Shown here one piece after another: positions 32,599-43,620 of a stretch of DNA of 64,000 bases. The stretch comes from Ligustrum vulgare (Eukaryota > Streptophyta > Magnoliopsida > Lamiales > Oleaceae), in NCBI GenBank assembly GCA_963555705.1, contig OY743184.1, forward strand, positions 30,328,614 to 30,392,613. Reading direction: 5' to 3'. The position numbers and the translations under genes are program-made. Numbering within the stretch: position 1 is the stretch's first letter; the number at the start of each line of letters is the position of its first letter. The notes under the pieces are model-generated. The model made no database searches. It saw nothing but the letters and a program-made list of their open reading frames with translations, and was not told the DNA's origin.

Positions 32599-34453
32599 AA
32601 TACGCCCAAACTTGAACTCTTGCTCGTCCCGAGCAAGAATATTTACGTGCATCCACAAAAATAATGACATAATGATCAACAATTCTAGATAATTGAAATC
32701 TTCCATGAGTGTGAAATTGCACAATTAATTCATAAATATGTTTCCAAATAATGCTGCCAAAATGAGTTTGGCTTATCCGATGTTCGATCGGTGTGTGTAC
32801 CATAGCCACTTTCAATCGTCAATCAAGTTCAGGAATGTTGATGAGTAAAGAGGTTTCACGTCAAATCTAACCCACCATAAGTGGTCAATTTTTTCCTTTC
32901 CCACTCGTGAGATTCATCCCCTAATAGATATTTCTATCCTCTCCCATAGTACAATTCTAGAGTCATTCTCTCAATTCACTATTTTCTTTTTCCACTCTAG
33001 TTTGGGTGTGTTTTACCGACAATATTGACAATCTAGAAATGTAGTGACTCTCCACTAAATGAGTGTTTCGACCTTCAAGTTTATACTAAGCAATTCAAAC
33101 CCACTATTAATCTAAGCCCTTATGCTAAGTACACATGCATGATGTCTAAAAACTAACGTGATGATTGCTCTTGCCTTTCCCACTCCCTTAAGCTTTCTAA
33201 TTGACCCATGTAGCGAGCTTTAGGTCGGCAGCTCCCTGATTGTTTTAAGATCAAAGGGTACCAGGTTTAAAAATACCCCTACGGACTTAATAACTCGAGT
33301 AAAAAAGGCTACAAAGTGGGGTAGACTTATTAAGCAAATGCAATAATGATGTGCTTTTTTTTTTCTTTTTCAAGTGTGTGTGTGAGTACCCTACTCATTA
33401 AGCTTTCTAATTGACCCATGTAGATAGCTTTAGGCCGGTGACTCCCAAGTTTCAAACTTAAGGCACCAAGTTTCAAGATACTCCTACGAGCTTAATTACT
33501 CGAGTCAAAAAGGCTTCAAGATAGGGCAATGCAATGCAAAAATTAACATGGGCTTAGAACTTTAGCATACGGTCATTACTTAACTTATACTCGGTGAAAG
33601 ACACTCCACACAAAAATTTACTTCCACATGCATGGAATTACCACACGTCTAGACTGTTTCCTTCACAGGGTCGACCACCCTCAAACTTGTCTTACATTAG
33701 GATCAAGAGATTTAGAGTATTAGGAAAAAATGTATAGGTTGACAGAAATTAAAATACAAGCTCACAACCTAGTTCATCTACTCCTTTAACCTCTTCACCC
33801 TTCAATAATTCCTAAACTCACCAACAATCAAACATGACTATTGTGTTCAATGTACATAGGATCTTGCATGTATAAGCATAAACATGACTATTGTGTTCAA
33901 TGTACATAGGATCTTGCATGTATAAGCATTTTATAGAGAGTAGCACAAGTAGCAAGTTTGTTCATAACTCATGAATTAACAACAATTTCAAACATCAAAA
34001 TCTCTTAAGTTGGCAAGGCTATCTAGCATGTCAATATTCCAAACAAAATAAGCAATTTCAAACATCAAGAGCCGGCAAGTCAATCTAAAATTTTCACATA
34101 GCAACATTATCCTAACACCCCCAAACTTAAATCAAACATTGTCCTCAATGTAGTTAAGAGCATAATAAAAAGAAGGAATGGGTGATGGAACTTCCCCAGA
34201 TTGATGCGTGAATGATGTTCAAAATTGACCTAAGCTTTGATTCTCTTGGAAAGCAAATCTCCCCCAAACTTGTTGAGGACAAGGTCGCTTAGGATTTCAA
34301 AAATTCAACCTACAAAAATTGATGATTAACCAAATTAAATGCAATAAAGATAGAACTAGTAAATATCAACAAGTAAGCAGAAAGAGAGTAGAAATTTGGG
34401 TTGCCTCCCAAAAAGCACTTGGTTAGAGTCGTAAGCTTGACTTTAGGATACAA
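32599..34453 (-). other. Non-coding 3' region of the minus-strand Athila-like element
   Basis: About 1.85 kb between integrase and 3' LTR without an intact ORF; this space is normal for Athila/Tat elements. It holds two direct copies, about 210 bp apart, of an AAGCTTTCTAATTGACCCAT block (from about 33190 and 33400) and an exact 50-bp tandem repeat at 33830-33929. Short frames in it are not convincing genes. Confidence 0.6.
33830..33929. repeat. 50-bp exact tandem repeat
   Basis: AAACATGACTATTGTGTTCA... occurs as units 33830-33879 and 33880-33929 with no difference, indicating a recent duplication. Confidence 0.95.
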
Positions 34454-34702
34454 TCACTCTGGATCTGCAAGAGGGATGGATGCCTTCTCCTTTTCAAAAT
34501 CACCACCCAAATATGGCTTCAAGCGTTGCCCATTGACTTTGAAGTTCCCTTTGTCCTCATTATAAAGTTCAACCACTCCATGTGGAAAGATTTGAGCAAT
34601 AGTGAAAGGTCCCAACCATCTAGAGCGAAGTTTACCGAAAAATAATCGAAGTCTAGAGTTGTAAAGAAGTACTTGTTGCCCAACATGGAAGACTCGCTTC
34701 AC
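34454..34702 (-). pseudogene. Athila-like integrase C-terminus
   Basis: Frame of 82 residues: VGQQVLLYNSRLRLFFGKLR, then SRWLGPFTIAQIFPHGVVEL and VNGQRLKPYLGG. The LGPF and VNGQRLK motifs are typical of the Athila/Tat integrase end. Separated from the integrase core at 34834 by about 130 bp with a frameshift. Confidence 0.8.
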
Positions 34703-34833
34703 AATGTTCTTTTCATGCTACCTCTTTGTCTTCTCTTTGTAAATCCGAGCATTCTCATATGAATCAAAGCAAAACTCATCAAGTTCATTGAGTCGGAGTA
34801 GTCTTTTCTCACTGGCCAACTTCATATAAAAAT

Positions 34834-36330
34834 TCAAGATTTTTGTTGCCCAATAGGCTCATGCTCAAGTTCAACCAGAAGGTGGCATGATTTTCCAAAT
34901 AAGAGGCGAAATGGAGACATACCAATGGGGGTTTTGAAGGCAGTGCGGTATGCCCATAATGCATCATCCAATTTCTTGGACCAATCTTTCCTCGAGGCGT
35001 TTACCGTCACTTCAAGAATTTTCTTCAACTCTCTATTTGAAATCTCCACCCGCACACTTGTTTGTGGATGATAAGGGATGAATATTCGATATTTGACTCC
35101 ATACTTGGTCAAGAGTGAGTCGAAGAGGCGGTTACAAAAGTGTTTTCCTCTATCACTAATGATAGCTCGAGGGATGCTATAACGAGAAAAAATATTTTTC
35201 TTTATAAAGTTCACCACCACTCGAGCATCATTGGTAGGGAGTGTCACCGCTTCTACCCACTTTGACACATAGTCCACAGCTACCAAAATGTATTGATTTG
35301 AAAAAGAAGATGGAAAAGGTCCCATGAAGTCAATACCCCAAACAAAGAATATTTCCACTTCCAAAATAGAATTTAAAGGCATTTCATTTCTATTAGAGAT
35401 ATTACCTAGGCGTTGGCAACGATCAAATTTGGACACAAGTGTGTGAGCATCTTTGAATAAGGTGGGCCAATAAAATCCCGATTGAAGAACCTTTGATGCG
35501 GTTTTCAAGGCATTGAAATGACCTCCATAAGGTGATGAGTGACATTGTTCAAGAATTTTCTCCATCTCTTCCTTGGGCACACATCTTCGAATTATTTGAT
35601 CTGGACCCTTTTTGAACAACAACGGATCATCCCAAAAATAATACTTGATTTTCGCAAAGAACTTTTTACTTTGTTGATAAGAGATGTCCGGGGGAGTGAT
35701 GACACTTGCTATAAAATTCAGTACCTCACTTATCTCTTCATCAATAACCTCCTCGGTTTGCTCAAGTGTAGACAAGTGATCAGCCACAAGATTCTCAGTC
35801 CCCTTCTTATCACGAATCTCCAAATCAAACCCTTGGAGAAGAAGAACCCGTCTAATCAACCTCGACTTATCATCTTTCTTTGTCAACAAATACTTGAGGG
35901 CTGAGTGGTCGATGTACACAATCACCTTAGACCCAATAAGATATGATCGAAACTTGTCAAAAGCAAAGACCACCGCTAGCATCTCTTTCTCGGTAGTAGC
36001 ATAATGCAATTGGGATTCGGTCAAGGTTCTACTTGCATAGTAGATGACATGCAAGATTTTGTCTTTGCTTTGCCCTAACACCGCCCCCAAGGCATAGTCA
36101 CTTGTATCACACATAAGCTCAAAGGGAAAACTCTAATCCGGAGCCACAATAATAGGTGTCGTGATGAATTTCTCTTTAAGAGTGTTAAAAGCTTGCAGAC
36201 ACTCTTTAGAGAAATAGAATGTGGCACTCTTTTCAAGTAATGAACAAAGTGGATTTGTGATTTTTGAGAAGTCCTTGATGAACCGCCTATAAAATCTCGC
36301 ATGCCCCAAAAAACTTCTTATGCCCTTCAC
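34834..36330 (-). pseudogene. Athila-like RNase H and integrase
   Basis: A main 426-codon frame (36114-34834) plus an upstream piece (36330-36133: FLGHARFYRRFIKDFSKI). RNase H shows [46 protein letters not shown] and NLVADHLS. Integrase shows the zinc-finger region (H-H present, first Cys of the CxxC changed to Phe), the core Asp in [10 protein letters not shown], the second Asp in [11 protein letters not shown] and a Glu in [12 protein letters not shown]. The frame is broken between the two pieces by a stop near 36133. Confidence 0.8.
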
Positions 36331-36377
36331 CGAGGTTGGGGGAGGTAGTTTTTCAATAACTTGAATTTTTGCTTTGT

Positions 36378-37260
36378 CTACCTCAATTCCCTTGCTTCAA
36401 TTTGGTGTCCAAGAACTGTCTCTTCTTGAACCATGAAGTGACATTTTTTCCAATTCAACACTAAATTGGTATCCTCACATCTTTTTAGCACAATATTCAA
36501 ATTATTCAAACAATCATCAAATGAAGTGCCAAATACCGAGAAGTCATCCATAAATACCTCAATAAATTTCTCCATCATGTCGGGGAAGTTGGCCATCATG
36601 CACCGTTGGAAAGAGAGGGAGCATTGCAAAGACTGAAGGGCATCCTCCTATATGCAAAAGTTTCGTATGGCATGTGAATGTTGTCTTCTCTTGATCCTCC
36701 GAGGCTATAGGAATTTGATTATAGCTCGAATACCCATCTAGAAAGCAGTAGTGAGAGTGACCCGCCAATCGCTCAAGCATTTGATCGATGAATGGAAGGG
36801 GAAAATGATAATTCCTAGTAGCATTGTTGAGTTTCCGATAGTCAATACAAACTCTCCACCCCGTCACTAGCCTTGTTGGGTTAAGCTCATTGTTTTCATT
36901 CTCCACCACCATGACACCTCCTTTCCTTGACACTACTTGCACTAGGCTTACCCATGCACTATCCAAGATTGGATAGATAATACCCGCATCAAGCCACTTC
37001 ACCAGTTCAGCTCTCACAACTTCTTTCATATTAGGATTCAACCGATATTGATGCTCCACCGAGGGTTTGAAATCATCTTTCATAAGAATTTTATGCATAC
37101 ACAATGAAGGGAAAATACCTCGAATTTCTGATATGGTCCATCCAATAGCCTCTTTGCGCTCCCTCAATACCCGAAGCAATTTATCTTCTTCCACTTCATT
37201 CAACGAATTAGAAATAATGATCAGAAGGGTAGAAGATTCCCCGAAGTAAGCATACCTCAA
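36378..37260 (-). pseudogene. Athila-like reverse transcriptase
   Basis: Two overlapping frames. The first (37260-36559) has RLNPNMKEVVRAELVKWLDA, GWRVCIDYRKLNNATRNYHF and PLPFIDQMLERLAGHSHYCF; the second (36629-36378) has FIEVFMDDFSVFG with the catalytic FMDD and NLVLNWKKCHFMV. They are out of frame, so no full RT can be made. Confidence 0.8.
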
Positions 37261-37278
37261 ATGAGAAGGAATAGGCTT

Positions 37279-38246
37279 TTATTCGAGAGTAGGTGCTTTC
37301 TCAAGAGATGGTGATGGCGGTGAAGAACTTTTCTTCAACTCTTCAAAGTAAGGAGCCCTCTTGTGTTGATATTGTGGTGACGCCTCCAAGTAATGAGCAG
37401 TTTGTTCAACTCCATCATCTTCATCCTCAATAGTCAAAGAATGGGCAATGCAAGATTCCAGTGGATCCTTAGAGATCCCCCGTTTGAAAGAGTTGATCAC
37501 AAGATAATCAATTACCTCTACTCGAAAACATGAATTGAACTCCGAGGGATATTTAATGGTCTTCAACACATTGAAAGTGACTTGCTCATCTTGCACCCTC
37601 AATATCAATTGGCCTTCTTGTACATCAATAAGAGCTCTCTCGGTTGCTAGAAATAGCCTTCCCAAAAATTATTGGAATATCATGATCTTCCTCCATGTCA
37701 TCAATAATGAAATCCGCTGGGAATATGAATTTATCCACCTTCACAAGAACACCCTAAATGATAGCCCGAGGATATTTGATTGATCTATCCGCCAATTGTA
37801 GAGGCACAGTGGTTGCTTTAGCTTCTCCCAATTCCAATTTTCTGAAAATGGACAAATGCATCAAATTAATGCTAGCATCAAGATCACATAAAACTTTACT
37901 AAAATTAACATCACCAATAGTGCACGGAATAGTAAAACTCGATCATTGATTTTTGGAGGTAGCTTGTTTTTAATGATTGCACTACACTTCTCCGTTAGCA
38001 TCACCTTTTCATGCTCTTCAAGTCTTCTTTTGTTGGATAGAATATCCTTCATGAACTTGGCATAACTTGGCATTTGAGCCAAGACATCGGCAAAAGGAAT
38101 GTTGATGTGTAGCTTCTTGAACATTTCCAAAAATTTGCCAAATTGACTATCAAGCTTTTACTTTTGCAACCTTTGAGGAAAGGGAATAGGAGAGACATAA
38201 GTCTTGATTGGTGTTGGAGCCTTTGATGTTGATGATTCTGGTTCAC
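37279..38246 (-). pseudogene. Athila-like gag C-terminus and protease
   Basis: From 38130: FKKLHINIPFADVLAQMPSY and FMKDILSNKRRLEEHEKVML (gag/protease junction), then SAIIKNKLPPKIND. From 37665: MGRLFLATERALIDVQEGQL and QVTFNVLKTIKYPSE (protease end). The frame breaks between them; the protease active-site stretch (about 37900-37830) is degraded. All upstream gag is deleted up to the 5' LTR. Confidence 0.75.
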
Positions 38247-38262
38247 TTTCGTTGGGCACTAT

Positions 38263-39796
38263 TCACTAAAATTTGTGTACCGCAATAAAGTTTGGTATTG
38301 GAAATGTTCTAGTACTTAAATTAAATTCACAATAGTAACTAAGTAAGCAGAAAATGGTGATAACTTGATGATAAAGGAGTGTTGGGATTCTTGATTCCAC
38401 TTGACCATCACCTAATTGAATTCTCAACATGCAATTTGAAATGTGATTTATTAAACATGTTAGACCCGATTTTCAAAATTTAGTCAATTATCTCTCTCGA
38501 GTGAAACCAACCTTAATTAGTGGAATTAACCTACTATATCTCTATGTCGATTAAAAACACACAAATTGCATTAAACCTTTGTGAAAATAACTCAATGGAT
38601 CATCTAGGGTTTAATGTATATCTGTATCCTTAACAAGAACCTAGAACAAATATTGTATTGATTTAGAATACACAACAATTTCTCAATAATTGCACATCCC
38701 ATGAAATCCAAGCATACATTAGGCCACAACAAATGCATGACAATAAATACAACAATAAATGCACAAGATAATAAATAGCTTAAATTCACAATGCAAACAT
38801 TAATAACAACTGAGCTAGGTCAAGCTTCATCAATCATTCCAACACAAAATAACTTAGCCCATACTGAAATAATAATAAAACTCAAGAATTAAATACATTA
38901 TTTCAACCATAGATTCAAATATATGAAGAAATATGAAGATTTACAATGAAAACTTCCCTTCAACAATGATTGTAGCTTCAAAATATCAATGTTCTTCCAC
39001 AATGTTGTAGGTATTTCTTCCTTTAATCAACATTCATCAACCAAAATAAATAATTAGAAGAGAAATATCAAGAAAGTTTAAGAAAAGTGGAGAGAAAATT
39101 TTTAGAAAACGAAAACGGAGCAAGAGAAGTCTTCAAACCCTAGCATAAACCTTCAAAAATATCCAAAAATCGCGTAGATCTACGTTTGACAGCATTTGGG
39201 CTGAATCGGATTGCACCGATTCGGCCCATATATTTTTTCAAAAAGTTGACCGCGTGATCACGTGCCTGAAGTTCTCGCGATGGCATGGTAACCCTGAAAA
39301 CTCTCATGTTAGATTTTACGCTTGAGTCGCAAGCGCCACCTGGTTCGAGCCATGCGTTCGCGTGGTTTAGCTGGGCGTGATTTTGCAGCTTGGTTCTTCA
39401 ATAAATTTCATTTTAGGTCCTCCAACTTTTAATGTCGGTCAACTTAGTCCCCAAATTTTCCGATTTCTTTCAAAAATGTCCTTGTAAAATTGCGTCTGAG
39501 GATCCTCAACTTTTGGAGATGTGTATTCTGGTCCCTCTTCTAATTGTAAGCCTGGTCCTGAACTTCTAAAAGCTGACACCTTGGTCCCTTACTTCTTTGC
39601 TTTGCATGTTTTGTTTCTTTTTCCTCCCATTTCTTCAATTAAGCTTTCATTTAGCTTCTTTCTTGTACTTTCTCCCATGAAGTTGAATGTTAAACCTATA
39701 TGACCAAAAAATATACACAAAAGTAGGTATTTGTCTAATTTACTCAAAAAGTACTACCATAAATGTGTGAAATATGCATGTAAAATGCCCTCAACA
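38263..39796 (-). repeat. 5' LTR of the minus-strand Athila-like element
   Basis: Plus-strand start TATTCACTAAAATT (expected TGTTCAC, mutated) and end AAATGCCCTCAACA. About 1.53 kb. Relative to the other LTR it lacks about 110 bp near its plus-strand start but keeps the 240 bp lost there. CGTGATCACGTG-like dyads at 39248-39262. Confidence 0.75.
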
Positions 39797-40464
39797 TGCT
39801 CTCTTCAAAAAGCTTACTAGACGGGAGTTTTCTTTACTAGTTTATTTGTAATCTCTTATTTAGCTTGTTATTGACATGTTTATGTTAGATGTTAAAATTT
39901 TATTGTCGTTTTATTGTGGGTTAATGTTATTTTATTGGAATGTTGAATTAGTTTAATTTCACTTAATCATTTTGTGTTGATTTGGGATTATAGGTTATTT
40001 ATGTTTATGTATTTATGATATTGAATATTGTGTTATGTTTATGTAGCTTCTAAATGTTTGTTAGTATTTTGATTTGTAATTGGAATTTACTACATATGCG
40101 AAGAAATTAGTGTAGTTATGAAAACTAAATTTACCTTGTCTTATATTATGTAACTTATTTTAATTACCAAGTTTATGTTATCATTAATTTACTTAGATTA
40201 ATTAGTTTTATCCTAGTTTTTATATTGTTATCTATTTCCTTTAGTTAACTAATTTTCATATTGCAATGTTTTTACTTATGTAACTTATTTAGTAATTCAA
40301 AATCAAACAAAACTTTTATGTCACCTGACTTTTCTTTTAAAGTGAATCAAAAAGTCTACAAATCAATCAATCCTCGTGGGTTCGATAACCCGGACTCTTC
40401 GAGTCCACTTTACTACTTGAACGCAATCGTGCACTTGCGGTATACGATCTTAGCAAACACTAAA

Positions 40465-40785
40465 AATAAAGAATAAGTATCCCCTTCCCAGGATTGAAGA
40501 CTTATTCGATCATTTGAAAGGTACAACTATTTTCTCAAAGATTGACATGAGATCTGGCTACCATTAATTAAAGATTAAGCCAGCCAATGTACCAAAGACA
40601 GCGTTCGGGACGCGATATGGGCAATATGAGTTCACAGTGATGCCATTTGGTCTCACGAACGCTCCTACAGTATTCATGTACTTGACGACTCTTCCATCAA
40701 TATCTTAATAAATTCATCATTATTTTCATCGATGACATACTAATCTACTCCAGTGATTCTGAGCAACATGAAGAACATTTGAGAA
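40465..40785 (+). pseudogene. Tek-1 RT palm fragment
   Basis: Reads [32 protein letters not shown], then [20 protein letters not shown] and [10 protein letters not shown], followed after a shift by IIFIDDILIYSSDSEQHEEH. This is the RT palm with an intact IDDI catalytic box sequence in a decayed frame. Ends abruptly at about 40790. Confidence 0.8.
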
Positions 40786-41490
40786 TTATGCTAACTTAAT
40801 TATTTTATTTCCAGATTCCATTGTTTTAATGATTCGTTGCATTTATTGTTTTTATTTTGAGTTTAATGCATGACTTAATTGACACTAATTCATGATTTCA
40901 TGGTTTGTTTTCATAATACGAGAGGTGAACTAACAAACTAGACTTAGAAATAAAATCCGGTAATTAGACAAGAGATAGAGATGTACTTTTATTATTATCA
41001 CGGTCGTATGTGAATTTTTGTATTTTATGCATCTAGATAAGGAATAATTCGGATCCGTTGTAGAGATACACGGTTGACTTATTTAGGTAGAGTTGATTTA
41101 AACTCGAAAAAGAAATTTCAATATACAATAGTAAATTCGACCGAATGTATATTTAGGAAATAAAACTGGAGTTGGAATTAATTTTATTAGTTAGGTGGAA
41201 TCGTGAATCTCAACTTTTTTATAATATTAATATCGATACCAATTAGTTCTTGCTTTAGTTTGGGCTTTTTCTTTATTTATTTATTTATTTTTTGTTTTAT
41301 TTAATCTATGTTAAGAATGTCTAAATCTTGTGATTTACTTCCTTTTGATTCAGAAATCGAACGCATCGTTCGACAAAGGCACAGAAAAAGTTGGAAGCAG
41401 CTCTTTGTTTATAAGGTAGAGCCCTCTTTGTTTCTCCCCTTTTTTGTTTCAACATCCGACCCAAAGGAGTCCAATTCTAGTGGCTTTTAA
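40786..41490 (+). pseudogene. Fragment of another Athila-like element: LTR part and gag start
   Basis: 40790-41220 aligns block by block with 62250-62690 of the solo LTR at 61.4 kb (shared ATAATACGAGAGGTGA-type and ATGCATCTAGATAAGGAAT blocks). Then 41308-41490 opens with CDLLPFDSEIERIVRQRHRK, the counterpart of ILPFDPEPERTYRRR at the gag start of the Athila-like element at 43.6 kb. The LTR end and primer site are deleted between the two parts. Truncated on both sides. Confidence 0.55.
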
Positions 41491-42722
41491 GGTCCAATCA
41501 AGTAAATTTTCATGAGATAATTGTATAGATTACTTACTTTAGATAATAAAACTGATTTTTACTACCCAAATAAAAAAATTTGAAAAATACTTCATTATTA
41601 CTAAAAAAATTGAAAAGTATCATAGGTATCATACTGTGATACTAACATATTTGAGAAGTATCAAAAGTATCAGATTGTGATACTTCATGTGATTATGAAG
41701 TATTTTTCAGTTTTTATGATTTTATTATAAGTGATTTTCAATTTTTATAAAATTTAAGTAAATTTCAATTTGATCCCTAAAAGTAGTGTAATTACGTGAA
41801 TAACCCAATTTTCATTTAGGGAAAATTATATGAAGGCCTACATTCTAATTTTCAAGTTTAAAAATCAAATGTGGATAATTTTTTTAGTAAAAATCAGGTG
41901 CTAAATTCAATTTTTTAATAATAATAAATTATAATAATATAATAATATTATAAAATATAAGAAATTAGGAAAAAAATTTCCCACTTCTCTCTGTATCGCC
42001 CAAATTCGCCCAACCCCATACGTCAAGAGACGCAGCAGCAGCAGCAGCAGCACATTCGGCCCCAGACTGTTGTCGCTCTAGATGCAGAGCTTCGACCGCT
42101 ACTATGCTGCGAGGAAGAGCGTGCAAAAAGTGAATTAATGGCAGGAATGTCTACAATGAAGGCGATGGGAGAGTTTACAGCGAAGGATACATGATCGTCA
42201 GCAAATTCCGGTTACTTCATGCAACGCTCAATCGTTGTTGCAGCGGTGACGACGGCTCAAGACCTCTCTTCATCCTCCCTCCACTCTTCCTCCTCCTATC
42301 TGTGACTTTATGCGGATATGTGAATCTGTAGTTGATTCTAGGAATCTATAGTGTGAATCTATGAATCTAGGATTGAACAATTTGGATTTGTATCTAGGAA
42401 TCTGTGAATTTGTAGTTGTGTGAAAGACGATTTGGATTTGTATCTAGGATTGAGGTGTTGGTTCTTCGGAGATTGTGACGTTGTGTGGTGTGTGTTGATT
42501 TTATGTTGATGGAGGTGAATTGTGGCTTCAGTGGTTGTTGTGGTGTGTTGATGGAGGTGGATTGAGACTTCGAGGTGTTGACGGTGATGGGTGATGTGTT
42601 GGGGCTTTGGTGGTGGTTGTGCTGTTGCGTTATGTCGATGGTGATGGTTATGGTGGTGAATTGAGGCTTCATTGGTGACGATAATAGTCGTAGGGGATCT
42701 GAGACTTCTGATGCCAGTGGTG
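41491..42722. other. Unassigned region with short repeats
   Basis: No supported gene. It holds AGTATCA/TGATACT inverted words (41620-41700), an ATA-rich stretch, a run of about seven CAG (42032-42052) and then a GTGGTT/GTTGATGG-rich stretch (42390-42700) whose Thr/His-rich frames look like low-complexity translation. Confidence 0.35.
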
Positions 42723-42804
42723 AGGCGGCAATAACATGGTTGACGATTGGGGGGAGTTGATATGGTTAGGATTGGATACTTCTGCTAGCACCGAGTCAGA
42801 CGGG

Positions 42805-42842
42805 TTTGGGGGTGGGGGTGGGGGTGGGGGTGGGGGTGGGTG
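42805..42842. repeat. GGGGGT hexamer array (G-quadruplex-prone)
   Basis: About six GGGGGT units in a row; at least four runs of five G on the plus strand, with one-base loops. Confidence 0.9.
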
Positions 42843-42900
42843 TAAGTTTAGGGGTAATGGGAGAAGAAAGGGGTGGGGTGGGGACTTGAAAAGTGTATGT

Positions 42901-43620
42901 GACCAATTATTAGGTAATTGTGATCAAAATATTGACTAATTGTAACTTTGTGTGATGAGTGACAAGTACGGGATGTGACCAATTATTAGATAAATATGAC
43001 CAAAATATTGATTAATTTTGACTTTGTGTGACGAGTGACAAGTACGGGATGTGACCAATTATTAGGTAAATGTAACCAAAATATTGATTAATTGTGACTT
43101 TGTGCAACTTGTGATAAATACATGATCTGACTAAAAAAAGAGTGAGTTGTGATCAATAAATAAATAATATGTGACCAATAATGAATGATTGTAGACAATT
43201 ATATTAGAGATAGTGATCGACTGTGACTTTGTGTGACTATTGGACGATGACGTGATGTGATCTACAGTTGTGTCAAATATGACTATGTGTGACCGAGTTG
43301 TGATTTTGTGTGACCGAACTGTGACTGACCTTGTGTGATCGAATTATGACCTTGTGTGATTGAATTGCGACTTTGTGCGACCGAAATGTGACCAAAATAT
43401 TGACTACTTATGACTTAGAGCGACTTGTGATAAGTGCGGGATATGATCAAGAAAACGAGTAAGTTGTGATCAATAAATAAATAATATGTGATCAATTATA
43501 GATGATTATGATCAATTATTAGGTAATTGTGACAAAAAAAATTAACCAATCTTGACCAAGAAACGTGTAAGTTGAGATCAACAAATAAAGATTATATGAC
43601 CCAATCATATTAGAGATTGT
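42901..43620. repeat. 76-bp tandem repeat array, degenerating rightward
   Basis: GACCAATTATTAG recurs at 42901, 42977 and 43053, exactly 76 bp apart, in a unit that also holds AAATATTGA(C/T)TAATT and GTGACAAGTACGGGA. Beyond 43130 the array decays into shorter TGTGACC/TTGTGATC words. A GTGATCAATAAATAAATAAT block at about 43147 recurs at about 43456. It ends where the Athila-like LTR starts. Non-coding. Confidence 0.85.

Larger units (their letters stand above)
30010..39796 (-). mobile_element. Athila/Tat-like element, minus strand (TSD TGCTC)
   Basis: Both ends carry a perfect TGCTC duplication (30005-30009, 39797-39801). Plus-left LTR 30010-32598 (the 3' LTR in its own sense, enlarged by an insert) and plus-right LTR 38263-39796 share long blocks, for example GTTCTAGTACTTAAATTAAA. 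Between them lies pol in minus orientation: protease, RT, RNase H, integrase, all broken by shifts or stops, plus about 1.9 kb of non-coding 3' sequence. The primer site and most of gag are missing: the gag C-terminus runs almost directly into the 5' LTR. Lineage is inferred from the KLHINIPFADVLAQMPSY motif, typical of Athila/Tat gag-protease junctions. Confidence 0.8.
27454..40459 (+). mobile_element. Athila-type solo LTR split by two further insertions
   Basis: Starts TGTTAAATGCATTTTTATAC and ends TTAGCAAACA. Own sequence: 27454-28008, 29627-30009 and 39802-40459, about 1.6 kb in total, the same size as the related LTR at 43621-45178. Flanks CTGAC (27449-27453) and CTAAA (40460-40464) agree at three of five bases, a decayed duplication; removing the LTR restores the Tek-1 RT order. 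It is interrupted at a CCGGG site by a reversed solo LTR and at a TGCTC site by the minus-strand Athila-like element. Confidence 0.75.
15800..40790 (+). mobile_element. Tek-1: old Tekay/Del-like element broken by nested insertions
   Basis: Surviving pieces are the 5' LTR (about 15800-17901), leader and gag remnants (17902-19067), protease end (20754-21032), RT start (27133-27453) and RT middle (40460-40785). The last two pieces are contiguous in protein order: INYRELNKL before the gap, [13 protein letters not shown] after it. The gaps hold a solo LTR, a full CRM-like element and an Athila-type solo LTR with its own inserts. After 40790 the element is lost. The LTR end, primer site and leader are homologous to those of Tek-2 at 49.5 kb, so Tek-1 is an older relative of the LOG-carrying element that kept pol. 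Confidence 0.7.

Noticed and set aside
42030..42052. CAG run as part of a coding exon
   Set aside because: No surrounding open frame with splice sites; treated as a microsatellite.
42394..42672. Minus-strand Thr/His-rich ORF of 92 codons
   Set aside because: Low-complexity translation of GTGGTT-rich DNA; no domain and no splice context.
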